NCBI GenBank assembly: GCA_017480975.1
Contig: JAFURK010000019.1
Location: 1-33,541, forward strand
Reading direction: 5' to 3'
DNA: 33,541 bases
Source of the DNA: Bacilli bacterium
GTDB lineage: Bacteria > Bacillota_I > Bacilli_A > RF39 > UBA660
The position numbers and the translations under genes were made by a program. Below, piece by piece: positions 1 to 8,382 of the stretch; within the stretch, counting starts at the first letter, position 1; the number at the start of each line of letters is the position of its first letter. The notes under the pieces were generated by a model that was not told the DNA's origin, did not search any database, and saw nothing but the letters and a program-made list of their open reading frames with translations.

Positions 1-122
1 CTAATCTTCTTATCTAATTCAATTACCTCATCTACTAAAGGTAACTTCTTATCTTGAAATTTCTTCTTAATATTCTCTTTAACATCATCTGCATGTTCTC
101 TTACATACTTAATATCTAACAT
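1..122 (-). CDS. serS: Seryl-tRNA synthetase, N-terminal fragment (cut by window edge)
   Basis: Only the first 40 codons are inside the window; the gene runs off the left edge. The translation starts MLDIKYVREHADDVKENI and continues into a Lys/Glu-rich helix, which matches the start of the long antiparallel coiled-coil arm of bacterial SerRS that holds the extra arm of tRNA-Ser. The start ATG is preceded by TGAGGGA at a suitable distance. The catalytic domain cannot be seen. The gene is separated from the agu operon by about 200 bases holding that operon's terminator and a likely serS promoter. I saw no T-box leader upstream. The family call is fairly firm although short, because these N-terminal residues are characteristic. 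Confidence 0.85.
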   Translation of the reverse strand, partial: MLDIKYVREHADDVKENIKKKFQDKKLPLVDEVIELDKKI

Positions 123-146
123 ATATATCCCTCATTTCATAAAACT

Positions 147-175
147 ATTATAACTAATATTAGAAATAAAGTCCA
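147..175 (-). promoter_or_regulatory. Probable sigma-A promoter of serS
   Basis: On the minus strand there is TGGACT, a 17-base spacer and a perfect TATAAT, about 25 bases upstream of the serS start codon. The -35 box matches TTGACA at four of six positions. Inferred from sequence only. Confidence 0.5.
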
Positions 176-270
176 TGTAATTTTTTTATTTTTAAACCAA
201 AAATACTTAAAAAGTCTTTAACCATAATTATATCTAATACCAATCATCAAGCTTTTAAGTATTTTAACCT

Positions 271-310
271 AAAAAATAATATTTAGAAACTAACTTCTAA
301 ATATTATTTT
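271..310 (-). terminator. Intrinsic terminator ending the agmatine deiminase operon
   Basis: A perfect 16-bp stem (273-288 with 295-310) with a 6-base loop lies 13 bases beyond the carbamate kinase stop codon. Read on the minus strand it ends in a run of six T. The stem is almost all A/T but long, and its position fits termination of the minus-strand operon before serS. Confidence 0.8.
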
Positions 311-323
311 TTTATCATCACAA

Positions 324-1262
324 TTACCCTTTAATAACTGTACCAGATTCTCCATTAATAGCTTCTCTTGCTTTTTCTAATGAACCTATAATAGCCTTTT
401 TACCTGCATTACCTTTAACAAAATCCATACAAGCTTCTACCTTAGGTAACATACTTCCCTTTGCAAAATGACCACTATTAATATACTCATTAGCTTCTTC
501 CAAGGTAAGCTCATCTAAAGCCTTCTGTTCAGGAGTATTATAATTAATGTAAACCTTATCAACAGCTGTTAATATTAATAAAATATCGGCATCTATTTCA
601 CGAGCAAGTAATGCTGCTGAACGATCCTTATCAATAACAGCTGCTACTCCTTCTAATAATTTTTCTTTATCACTCTTAATAACTGGTATTCCACCACCAC
701 CAACAGCAATAACAATATTATCATTATCTACTAATTGTCTAATAATATTCTTTTCTACAATTTTAATTGGTTTAGGTGATGGAACAACTCTTCGATATCC
801 TCTTCCAGCATCCTCTACAAAAGTATAGCCTTTTTCTTTTTCGATTTCTAGAGCTTCCTCTTTACTATAAAACATTCCGATCGGTTTAGTCGGATTTTGG
901 AAAGCAGTATCACTTGGATCAACTAATACTTGCGTAACTAAGGTTGCACAATCCTTTACAATACCTTGTCTTTCTAATTCATCTTGAAGACATTGTTGTA
1001 ATTGATAACCAATATATCCTTGACTCATACTGCCACATTCAGGAAATGGCATTGCTGGCGTACCTGCTTCTCCATTAGCAGCATAATCCATTGCTAGTAA
1101 TATTTGTCCCACTTGTGGACCATTACCATGCGTAAGAACTATCTTATTTCCTTCCTTAACTAAATTTACAATAATTTTAGCAACTGACTCTAAAAGTTCT
1201 AATTGCTCTCTAGGATCTTTTCCTAAAGCATTTCCTCCTAAAGCAATAACTATTTTACTCAT
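324..1262 (-). CDS. aguC: Carbamate kinase
   Basis: The 312-aa product is a carbamate kinase of normal length. It transfers phosphate from carbamoyl phosphate to ADP, giving ATP, CO2 and ammonia, and is the energy-yielding last step of the agmatine (or arginine) deiminase pathway. The N-terminus IVIALGGNALG and the following LTHGNGPQVGQ loop are the hallmark nucleotide and carbamoyl phosphate binding stretches of the amino acid kinase fold; VAVGGGGIPV and AAVIDKDRSA are also typical. The neighbours (agmatine deiminase, putrescine carbamoyltransferase, antiporter) assign it to agmatine use, so aguC is preferred to arcC. It is last in the operon but has its own likely promoter and sits behind a hairpin terminator that follows aguA, so it may be transcribed partly independently. 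Confidence 0.95.
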   Translation of the reverse strand: MSKIVIALGGNALGKDPREQLELLESVAKIIVNLVKEGNKIVLTHGNGPQVGQILLAMDYAANGEAGTPAMPFPECGSMSQGYIGYQLQQCLQDELERQGIVKDCATLVTQVLVDPSDTAFQNPTKPIGMFYSKEEALEIEKEKGYTFVEDAGRGYRRVVPSPKPIKIVEKNIIRQLVDNDNIVIAVGGGGIPVIKSDKEKLLEGVAAVIDKDRSAALLAREIDADILLILTAVDKVYINYNTPEQKALDELTLEEANEYINSGHFAKGSMLPKVEACMDFVKGNAGKKAIIGSLEKAREAINGESGTVIKG

Positions 1263-1285
1263 ATTTTCACCATCTTTCTATTTTC

Positions 1286-1314
1286 AGTATAACACGAGAC
1301 TTTACCACATTCAA
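1286..1314 (-). promoter_or_regulatory. Internal promoter in front of carbamate kinase
   Basis: The minus strand reads TTGAAT, exactly 17 bases, then TATACT, about 25 bases before the carbamate kinase ATG. Both boxes are close to the sigma-A consensus. It lies just downstream of a terminator hairpin, consistent with a separate transcription start for the last gene of the operon. Confidence 0.6.
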
Positions 1315-1334
1315 TAAAATTACAACTATTTGAC

Positions 1335-1361
1335 ACAAAAAGAACACAGTTTTCTGTGCTC
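1335..1361 (-). terminator. Intra-operon terminator between aguA and aguC
   Basis: The minus strand carries GAGCACAG, a four-base AAAA loop, CTGTGTTC and then TTTTT. The 8-bp stem has one G-T pair. It starts 11 bases after the agmatine deiminase stop. It has the form of a genuine intrinsic terminator, although readthrough may be partial. Confidence 0.75.
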
Positions 1362-1372
1362 TCAATAATATA

Positions 1373-2476
1373 TTATTTATCTGTACCTTTAGGCACTTGT
1401 TGTGTAATACAGTGAATATTTCCACCACCTAATAAGATTTCCCTAGCATAAATAGTTTCAATCTTTCTATCTGGATATAACTCACTTAATACTTTAACTG
1501 CATTTTCATCCATAGGATCCCCAAATACTGGTAAAGCTACAAAGCCATTTCCTGTATAATAATTTACATAAGAAGCAGCCATTCTGTCTCCTTCTTGACG
1601 AGGAAGTGTTCCATCAACCGCATCTACTCCTTCACTTTCTTCTTTAGTAATTAAAATAGGAGTTGGTGTAAGAAGTTTATGAATTTCCAATTTTCTTCCT
1701 TTAGCGTCTGTAACACTACTTAAATATTCATATGCTTCAACACTTCTCTCATATTGAGGATCATTTTCATCATCTGTCCAAGCTAATACTACTACACCAG
1801 GACGAACGAAATTACACATATTATCAACGTGACCATTAGTCTCATCATTATAGATACCTCTTGGAATCCATAATACTTTTTCACAATTTAAATAGTCACA
1901 TAATACTTTTTCAATTTCTTCTTTAGTTAAATGAGAATTACGACCTTCAGATAATAAACATTCTTCAGTAACCATACAAGTTCCTTCACCATCAACATGA
2001 ATAGAACCACCTTCTAGAATGAAATCATCTAAACGATATCTATCAACACCTTCTATTTCACACATTTTTTGTGCTATTTTATCATCTTTATCCCATGGGA
2101 AGTATAATCCATCTACTAATCCTCCCCAAGCATTAAATGACCAATCAACAGCTCTTCTATTACCTTTATCATTTACTAAGAAAGTAGCCCCACAATCTCT
2201 TACCCAAGAATCATCATTACTCATTTCAACTACTCTTACATAACTAGGTAACATTTCTCTAGCATTTGAATATTGTCCTGCACTAGCAATAACTGTAACA
2301 GCTTCATATTTACCAATTACACTAGCAACTTCAGTAAATACTTTTTGAGCAGGCTTTCCTCCTAATCTCCAATTATCTGGTCTTTCAGGCCAAATAATAT
2401 AAGTTCCAGCATGTTTTTCAAATTCACCAGGCATCCTAAATCCATCTTTTTTAGGAATTGTATCTAATCTTTTCAT
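1373..2476 (-). CDS. aguA: Agmatine deiminase
   Basis: This 367-aa enzyme of the guanidine-modifying (peptidyl-arginine deiminase) superfamily hydrolyses agmatine to N-carbamoylputrescine and ammonia. The C-terminal [11 protein letters not shown] carries the catalytic cysteine (about Cys356), and [12 protein letters not shown] and [10 protein letters not shown] supply the acidic and histidine residues of the active site. The N-terminus [23 protein letters not shown] is typical of bacterial AguA, as is the length. It is third in an operon whose other genes complete the pathway: the transporter brings agmatine in, and the carbamoyltransferase phosphorolyses the product. A hairpin terminator follows the gene. 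No signal peptide is present, so it is cytoplasmic. Confidence 0.96.
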   Translation of the reverse strand: MKRLDTIPKKDGFRMPGEFEKHAGTYIIWPERPDNWRLGGKPAQKVFTEVASVIGKYEAVTVIASAGQYSNAREMLPSYVRVVEMSNDDSWVRDCGATFLVNDKGNRRAVDWSFNAWGGLVDGLYFPWDKDDKIAQKMCEIEGVDRYRLDDFILEGGSIHVDGEGTCMVTEECLLSEGRNSHLTKEEIEKVLCDYLNCEKVLWIPRGIYNDETNGHVDNMCNFVRPGVVVLAWTDDENDPQYERSVEAYEYLSSVTDAKGRKLEIHKLLTPTPILITKEESEGVDAVDGTLPRQEGDRMAASYVNYYTGNGFVALPVFGDPMDENAVKVLSELYPDRKIETIYAREILLGGGNIHCITQQVPKGTDK

Positions 2477-2514
2477 TTATACCCTTCTTTCTTCTAAATT
2501 TAACTATATAGTAT

Positions 2515-2550
2515 AAAGAAAATAGAAGTTAATAAACAACTATTTTCTTT
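2515..2550 (-). other. Intercistronic hairpin between aguD and aguA
   Basis: An 11-bp perfect inverted repeat (AAAGAAAATAG with CTATTTTCTTT) encloses a 14-base loop in the 81-base gap between the antiporter and agmatine deiminase genes. It has no proper T-run after the stem on the minus strand beyond the arm itself, so it may be a processing or stabilising structure and not a terminator. Confidence 0.4.
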
Positions 2551-2557
2551 TACTAAC

Positions 2558-3961
2558 TTATTTTGCTTTCTTTTTTGTTTCTTTTACTTTAGAAACTAAA
2601 ATTTCTTCAACAATAAATGAAACTATTACACCAATAATTAATGGCATATTTTCACTAATATATTCAGGTGAGAAATCACCAAATAATGTAAATATTACAC
2701 CTAATACCAATAATATAAATGGTACAATAGCAAATACTTTAATGAATCCTTCACTTCCAGGTACTTCATAAACTCTCTTCGTTTTCTTATCTTCTTTTCT
2801 AAGTTTTAAGAATGCTAAGAATAACGGAATATAACTAATTAATAAAGTAACTAAACTTAATGAGAAGAATGTCCAGAATAAGTTACTAGCAGTTTCACTT
2901 ACTTCTCCTAAAATAATTCCTAAAATAACGATAACTGATGCTACAACACCATTTAAGATAGAAGCCATATATGGAACTCCATCCTTATTAGTTTTAGAGA
3001 ATATTTTTGGAAGTCCACCATCATCAGCACTGTATTTAGCAACTGAGTTTACACCAAATGACCAAGAAACAATATTAGCAACCATTGTATAGATGAACAT
3101 CATACCTACCATAATAACAACGATTCTAACAAAATCAGGATTCATACCTAACTTAGTCATTAAAATCATGAAACTTTCAGTAATTCCAGCAGCTTCAGCA
3201 TCTTCTAAGCTCATTGCAATATTGATACCTGTTGCAGGTAATACATAGAATAATGCCATTAAAGAGCCACCAATAATTAAAGCTTTTGGTATCTCTTTTT
3301 TAGGATTCTCCATATCATCAGCAAAAGTAGCGACTACTTCAAATCCTAAGAAGTTAAATATAATAACTGATAAGAATGATAATCCCGCTAAATCCATTGT
3401 AGGTAATAAATCAGCTACACTATGAATAGGATTAGCACTTTCTCCAGTCTTAATATAAACATAAATACCTAAAATTCCTAAACTTACCATGAAAGCAATT
3501 TTAAAGAATGTTCCAATATTAACAATCCATTTACTTTCACCAATTCTTTGCGTTCCTAAGAAACTAACTAACCAAGTATATCCAAGTTGTAATACTAATA
3601 ACCAAACAATAGATAACTCAATATTTAAAATTCCCATAATAACATCTGTAACAGCAACCGCTAAAGATGCAATCCAAAGTGGAAAATTAATCCAATAATT
3701 CCAAGCAACACGAGCTGCCCATTTAGCACCAAAAGCCCTCTTAACCCAATCATACATTCCGCCTTCACTTTGGTATGTAGTACCAAGTTCAGCAGAAATC
3801 ATTCCATAAGGAATACAGAATGCAATAATCAAGAAAATCCACCAAAAATACTGCGAATTTCCAATTGCAGCTGTAGGCATTACTGATTCAGCAACCAAAG
3901 TAATACATACAGTAGCTAAAATTGCATCAAACAATTTAAACTTTTTTTTCTTCTTTTCCAT
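2558..3961 (-). CDS. aguD: Agmatine/putrescine antiporter (APC family)
   Basis: The 467-aa protein is an amino acid/polyamine/organocation transporter with about 12 hydrophobic segments, a charged Lys-rich N-terminus (MEKKKKKFKLFD) and a Lys-rich C-terminal tail. The EGGMYDWVKRAFG stretch in the second loop is typical of the glutamate:GABA and agmatine:putrescine branch of the APC superfamily. Its place between putrescine carbamoyltransferase and agmatine deiminase gives the substrate: uptake of agmatine in exchange for putrescine in the membrane. It starts 5 bases after the aguB stop, and its AGGGAGA ribosome site lies within the end of aguB, so the two genes are translationally close. Family is certain; the exact substrate is inferred from context. 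Confidence 0.9.
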   Translation of the reverse strand: MEKKKKKFKLFDAILATVCITLVAESVMPTAAIGNSQYFWWIFLIIAFCIPYGMISAELGTTYQSEGGMYDWVKRAFGAKWAARVAWNYWINFPLWIASLAVAVTDVIMGILNIELSIVWLLVLQLGYTWLVSFLGTQRIGESKWIVNIGTFFKIAFMVSLGILGIYVYIKTGESANPIHSVADLLPTMDLAGLSFLSVIIFNFLGFEVVATFADDMENPKKEIPKALIIGGSLMALFYVLPATGINIAMSLEDAEAAGITESFMILMTKLGMNPDFVRIVVIMVGMMFIYTMVANIVSWSFGVNSVAKYSADDGGLPKIFSKTNKDGVPYMASILNGVVASVIVILGIILGEVSETASNLFWTFFSLSLVTLLISYIPLFLAFLKLRKEDKKTKRVYEVPGSEGFIKVFAIVPFILLVLGVIFTLFGDFSPEYISENMPLIIGVIVSFIVEEILVSKVKETKKKAK

Positions 3962-3966
3962 AATAC

Positions 3967-4962
3967 TTATTTTCTCCCTAAATTATTTTTACAAATTGCA
4001 ACTGTTTCATCCATCTTGCCCATAAAGTATACAAGTAGTCCTCTCATTGCTGTAAGACGATTTTCCGCCTCATCAAAGCAAATAGAAACCTTCGGATTAT
4101 CCATAACCTCATCAGTTACTTCCTCTCCACGACTAGCTGGTAAACAGTGCATAAATTTAACATTTGGAGCACATTTCTTAATCATATCCATACTAACCTG
4201 ATATTTTGGATAGAAAATTTTCATTCTCTCTTCTTCTGATAACTCAGCTTCATATAAACCATACCATACATCAGTATAGATGAAATCAGCATCTTTTAAT
4301 GCAACTTCTGGATCATCAGTAACTAAATAAGTTCCTCCACTTACTCTACAGTTCTCCTCCGCGATTCCATCGTATTGAGGTCTATCAGTTAGTTGGAATC
4401 CTTTAGGTCCATAATGAACAAAATGTCCACCTAATTTAGTAACAATCATTGACAATGAAGCACATACTTGTGTAGCATCACCAACAAAAACTACTTTACA
4501 GTCCTCAATTTTCTTACCTTCAGGTAAATGCTCAAACATTGTGATAATATCTCCCATCTCTTGTGTAGGGTGATTATAATCACTCATCCCATTAATAACA
4601 GGTACTGTAGCATATTGAGCTAACTCTTCTACTGTCTTATGTTGTTGAACACGAGCCATCAAAACATCAACTAATCTAGAAAGAACAATTGATGTATCTT
4701 TCATACTCTCATGTTTACCTAACTGTATTTGCCCAGGTGCTAAATATTGAGCATGTCCACCTAACTGAGTCATCGCTGTTTCGAACGAAACCCTAGTTCT
4801 AGTAGATGATTGCTCAAAAATCATTCCTAATGTCTTATGATATAAAACATTAAGCGGATATCCAGCTTTGATATTTGCTTTAATAAGTAAACTCAAATTT
4901 ACAATATCCATTATCTCTTCTTTTGTAAAATCTTGTGTTGTAATGTAATCTTTTTTTGGCAT
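3967..4962 (-). CDS. aguB: Putrescine carbamoyltransferase
   Basis: This 331-aa member of the aspartate/ornithine carbamoyltransferase family converts N-carbamoylputrescine and phosphate to putrescine and carbamoyl phosphate. SSTRTR (residues 52-57) binds carbamoyl phosphate; NHPTQE and MHCLPA are the other conserved active-site stretches. The segment [17 protein letters not shown], where ornithine enzymes carry the DxxxSMG substrate loop, is characteristic of putrescine enzymes and fits the operon. It is the first gene of the operon, starts behind AAGGAG, and a strong promoter lies just upstream. No LuxR-type AguR regulator gene, which sits beside this operon in some lactic bacteria, is visible here. 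Also known as ptcA. Confidence 0.93.
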   Translation of the reverse strand: MPKKDYITTQDFTKEEIMDIVNLSLLIKANIKAGYPLNVLYHKTLGMIFEQSSTRTRVSFETAMTQLGGHAQYLAPGQIQLGKHESMKDTSIVLSRLVDVLMARVQQHKTVEELAQYATVPVINGMSDYNHPTQEMGDIITMFEHLPEGKKIEDCKVVFVGDATQVCASLSMIVTKLGGHFVHYGPKGFQLTDRPQYDGIAEENCRVSGGTYLVTDDPEVALKDADFIYTDVWYGLYEAELSEEERMKIFYPKYQVSMDMIKKCAPNVKFMHCLPASRGEEVTDEVMDNPKVSICFDEAENRLTAMRGLLVYFMGKMDETVAICKNNLGRK

Positions 4963-4995
4963 TCAAATACCACTCCTTTCCTATTTTACACTAAA

Positions 4996-5024
4996 ATTAT
5001 AACATGCTCCCAATTTTTTTTCAA
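4996..5024 (-). promoter_or_regulatory. Promoter of the agmatine deiminase operon
   Basis: The minus strand shows TTGAAA, 17 bases and TATAAT, ending 34 bases before the aguB ATG. This is a near-consensus sigma-A promoter. I could not identify a convincing operator or catabolite-response site in the flanking bases. Confidence 0.65.
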
Positions 5025-5140
5025 TATTATTAATGAAAATAACCATTAACTTAATAAACTTAAATAATAATAATATACAAAAAAATACTTAACCATCTCT
5101 AATCCATATTTAAAGATTAAGAATAATTAAGTGCTTTAAC

Positions 5141-5169
5141 TAAAAAAAGAAACAAACATTATGTCTCTT
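5141..5169 (-). terminator. Terminator of the potABCD-ygjV operon
   Basis: The minus strand reads AAGAGACA, a 7-base loop, TGTTTCTT and a run of T. The 8-bp stem contains one G-T pair. Two bases of the ygjV stop codon are part of the stem, so the terminator begins inside the gene. Confidence 0.75.
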
Positions 5170-5701
5170 ATTTTAATAACAATGGTTGTTTTCCTTTCTT
5201 TTTACGATTAAACGGATTAAAATCAAATAACAATATTGACAAATTAGATAACACTACTATTCCATCCGTTATAGCACAAGAATATGACATCACAAAAATA
5301 TCATATATAACCCAAGACGTATAAGAAATAATCGCCCCAAATACTACAATATTCTTTTTCTTAGTTAAAGTATAACCATCTAACAAACTAGAAAATGCTG
5401 GCAATAAATCATACCATCCCGTAAAAGTAACAATCCCATTTATTATGTAAACCGGAATTGAACCATAAAATATATAATCATCCCAGTCAGTCTTATAATA
5501 TAACCAATCTCTTATTACTTCAAAAACACAAATAAATAACCCACTATAAGCATCTAATAAATAATAATGTACACAATATAACGCTGTTGCTATAATCTGA
5601 AACACCAATATCTTATTAGTATCTTCCCTATAATAACTAGCCACTAACACTAACCAAGCAATAATTCCAATCCCTTGTACTATCCAAAAATTTAAATCCA
5701 T
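5168..5701 (-). CDS. YgjV-family inner membrane protein
   Basis: The 177-aa protein has about five hydrophobic segments (near residues 7-22, 32-50, 78-95, 118-137 and 141-160) and resembles the YgjV family of small bacterial inner membrane proteins, whose function is not established. The opening FWIVQGIGIIAWLVLVASYY and the RDWLYYK motif after the third segment are typical of that family. It follows potD by 27 bases with a strong GGAGGACG ribosome site and shares the operon's terminator, so it is very probably transcribed with the polyamine importer. A role linked to polyamine or cation movement is inference from position only. Confidence 0.7.
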   Translation of the reverse strand: MDLNFWIVQGIGIIAWLVLVASYYREDTNKILVFQIIATALYCVHYYLLDAYSGLFICVFEVIRDWLYYKTDWDDYIFYGSIPVYIINGIVTFTGWYDLLPAFSSLLDGYTLTKKKNIVVFGAIISYTSWVIYDIFVMSYSCAITDGIVVLSNLSILLFDFNPFNRKKKGKQPLLLK

Positions 5702-5728
5702 AGCGTCCTCCTGTCTAATTTACATTCT

Positions 5729-6754
5729 TTACTTTATTGATGCCCATATTTTATCATATAGTAATATAGACTGCCCAATATTTCTAACTCTTTCAGCCTC
5801 TGATAAGGATTTCTGTACCTTTAAATACTCAGCCCCCATATCATTATACAAAACTATTCTTCTATTAGTAATAGTATTAACACTAGAATAAGGATAATCC
5901 ATAACTATTTTCTCCATTACATCACTACTCAATATATAATCAATAAATAAATATACTGAAGAAACATTCTTACTTCCCCTCATTATCGCAAAATTATCAA
6001 TACTAATAGTTTGCCCTTCCTTTGGAACAATAATCTCAATACTAGGATTTTCCCTTTTAGCTAGTATTGCCTCCGCACTCCACATCAATCCAATACTAGC
6101 CTCTTTAGAAATCAAGAAACTTTTTGGACTATCACTATCAAACGCCTTTATATTAGGCTTCAAATCCAATAGCCATTCCTTAGCCCTATCTAATTCATAA
6201 TTATTAGTCGAATTCATATCATACCCTAAAGCCATCAAAGCACTACCAATAACTATCCTTGTATCATCAATTAGCACTATACTATCCTTATAATCACTAT
6301 TAAGTAAATCATTATAACTATTAATTTTATCTTTAACAATATCAGTATTAACTGCTAATACCACACTAGAAGCCAAAAACGGAATTGAATACTCATTATC
6401 AATATCATAATCTAATTCTAAAAATTGACTATCAATCAACCCATAATTAGATAATCTATTCTTATCTATTTTTTGTATTAATCCCTTATTTCTCATAATC
6501 TCGACCATATAATCACTAGGAAAGATTAAATCATAAGTTCCCTCTCCTACCCCTGATACTTTAGCTAGTAACTCTTCATTAGATGAATATGTCGCATAAT
6601 TAACCTTAATATTATATTCTTTCTCAAAATCTCTAATTACTGAGTCAGGAATATAACTAGACCAATTAAGAACATTAATTGACGATTCATATTCCTTATT
6701 CGTGCATCCTGTCAACAATAATAATCCAACAATTAATAACCATATCTTCTTCAT
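5729..6754 (-). CDS. potD: Spermidine/putrescine ABC transporter substrate-binding lipoprotein
   Basis: A 341-aa extracellular solute-binding protein. The N-terminus is a lipoprotein signal with lipobox LTGC (Cys17), so the mature protein is anchored to the outer face of the membrane. The mature start ESSINVLNWSSYIPDSVIRDFEKE followed by the NEELLAKV region and FPSDYMVEIM is the usual beginning of PotD/PotF-type periplasmic binding proteins, and the length fits. The gene overlaps potC by 4 bases (ATGA), a sign of coupling. It captures spermidine or putrescine for the PotBC channel; which polyamine it prefers cannot be read here. Confidence 0.92.
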   Translation of the reverse strand: MKKIWLLIVGLLLLTGCTNKEYESSINVLNWSSYIPDSVIRDFEKEYNIKVNYATYSSNEELLAKVSGVGEGTYDLIFPSDYMVEIMRNKGLIQKIDKNRLSNYGLIDSQFLELDYDIDNEYSIPFLASSVVLAVNTDIVKDKINSYNDLLNSDYKDSIVLIDDTRIVIGSALMALGYDMNSTNNYELDRAKEWLLDLKPNIKAFDSDSPKSFLISKEASIGLMWSAEAILAKRENPSIEIIVPKEGQTISIDNFAIMRGSKNVSSVYLFIDYILSSDVMEKIVMDYPYSSVNTITNRRIVLYNDMGAEYLKVQKSLSEAERVRNIGQSILLYDKIWASIK

Positions 6755-7527
6755 ACTTTAACCCTTCTTTTAAATAATATTAAAGAATAAACTGTAAGCC
6801 CTATTAAAGTTACTAATAACATTAAACTAAATAAAGCATTAACATCAGGCGAAATTCCTGATTTAATCATCGAATAAATATATTGTGGTAATGTCACCGC
6901 TTCAGGACCCGCTGTAAAGTAACTAACCACTACATCATCCATACTAAGTGTAAAAACTAACATTGCTCCACTTAATATACCTGGAGCTATTGTCGGCAAA
7001 GTTACCCTAAAAAATGTCTGCAACGCACTCGCTCCCAAATCACTACTAGCTTCTTCCAAATAAGGATTCATTCCTTCTAACGTTGACCTAACACTAACTA
7101 ACACATATGGAATCGAAAAGGCAATATGTGCCAAAATTAATGTAAACATACCTAAAGATAGACGCATCAAAGTGTAAACTGCCAATAAAGAAATACCAAT
7201 AACTATATCCGGCATGACAATCGGTATATAAATAAGACTATTAATAAGTTTTTTTCCCTTAAAATCATATCTAGAAAGTCCAAAGGCTCCAATTGTCCCA
7301 ATCACAGTTGAAATCAAAGTACTTATGATGGCCACTACTAAAGTATTTTTAAATGCCTCTAATAATGTTCGATTCTCTGCTAAAGTCCCATACCACTTTA
7401 AGGTAAAACCTTCAAATAAAATATTCAACTTCGTATCATTAAACGAAAATACTATTAACACTATAATTGGTAAATATAAAAATAAAAATACCAATCCAAT
7501 AACTATTTTAGAAGACCAATTTTTCAC
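6751..7527 (-). CDS. potC: Spermidine/putrescine ABC transporter permease PotC
   Basis: The 258-aa protein has six predicted membrane segments and the binding-protein-dependent transport permease motif (EAA loop) around EEASSDLGASALQTFFRVTLP, where it contacts the ATPase. The YLPIIVLIVFSFN start and FTLKWY segment are typical of PotC. It begins with GTG behind GGGAGGAA, directly abutting the potB stop codon, and overlaps potD at the other end. Together with PotB it forms the membrane pore of the polyamine importer. Confidence 0.93.
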   Translation of the reverse strand: MKNWSSKIVIGLVFLFLYLPIIVLIVFSFNDTKLNILFEGFTLKWYGTLAENRTLLEAFKNTLVVAIISTLISTVIGTIGAFGLSRYDFKGKKLINSLIYIPIVMPDIVIGISLLAVYTLMRLSLGMFTLILAHIAFSIPYVLVSVRSTLEGMNPYLEEASSDLGASALQTFFRVTLPTIAPGILSGAMLVFTLSMDDVVVSYFTAGPEAVTLPQYIYSMIKSGISPDVNALFSLMLLVTLIGLTVYSLILFKRRVKV

Positions 7528-8382
7528 CTAAATTCCTCCCAAATCATCCATATTACCACCTGTTTTCTTATAAAGCTTAACTAAAACTAAAGTAATTATT
7601 ATTAAGAAAATAGAAGTTGCCGCTCCAAAAGGCCAATTTCTAGCCGTTAAGAATTGATTTTTAATCAAATTACCTATCAGCATCAACTTTCCTCCACCTA
7701 AAATATCAGAAATAAAGAAATAACCTATCGCCGGAATAAATACCATCAAAATTCCACTAACAACTCCCGACATTGTCTCAGGCACAATTACTCTAAAAAA
7801 AGTCTGAATCCCATTCGCCCCTAAATCACGACTAGCCTCTAATACACTGTTATTTAATTTTGACACTGCCCCATATATCGGCAAAATCATAAATGGAAGT
7901 AGTGTATATACAAGACCAACTACTATCCCAAAATCATTATACATAAAACTAATTGATTCTTCGATTAATCCAATACTTTTTAAAAACGAATTAACAACTC
8001 CTTCCTTTCGAAGAAGAACAATCCAACCATAAGTTCTAATCAAAGAATTAGTCAAAAATGGAATAATAACTAGTATCATACATAAACTCTGAACTTTCTC
8101 ACTTTGACGTCTTAAACATAAAGAAAATGGATAAGCTATTAATATACATATTAAAGTTGTAAGACCACCAATTAGAAATGACTTTAAAAATACTTTAATA
8201 TACACTAAATCAAATAACATCAAATAATTTTTAAGAGTAAATGTTACATTCATTCCCCCATAACTATCACTCTGAAAAAAACTAATAATAAATATATATA
8301 CTAAAGGCAAGACAATTAACAAAAAAGAGTAAATAATCACTGGCCATGTCGTGGCCCATTTCATTAATTTATTATTCTTCAT
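7528..8382 (-). CDS. potB: Spermidine/putrescine ABC transporter permease PotB
   Basis: This 284-aa permease has about six membrane segments and the EAA-type loop EASRDLGANGIQTFFRVIVPE, which docks with PotA. The order PotA, PotB, PotC, PotD is the classic one. Its ATG overlaps the potA stop by 4 bases, and its stop abuts the GTG of potC, so the three genes are tightly coupled in translation. The segment FLTNSLIRTYGWIVLLRKEG is strongly conserved in PotB proteins. Confidence 0.93.
   Translation of the reverse strand: MKNNKLMKWATTWPVIIYSFLLIVLPLVYIFIISFFQSDSYGGMNVTFTLKNYLMLFDLVYIKVFLKSFLIGGLTTLICILIAYPFSLCLRRQSEKVQSLCMILVIIPFLTNSLIRTYGWIVLLRKEGVVNSFLKSIGLIEESISFMYNDFGIVVGLVYTLLPFMILPIYGAVSKLNNSVLEASRDLGANGIQTFFRVIVPETMSGVVSGILMVFIPAIGYFFISDILGGGKLMLIGNLIKNQFLTARNWPFGAATSIFLIIITLVLVKLYKKTGGNMDDLGGI

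Noticed and set aside
123-270. T-box riboswitch for serS
   Set aside because: No conserved T-box sequence or specifier stem is recognisable, and the leader is too short.
2515-2550. Terminator between aguD and aguA
   Set aside because: The stem is good, but the loop is long and no T-run follows, so it was listed only as a hairpin.
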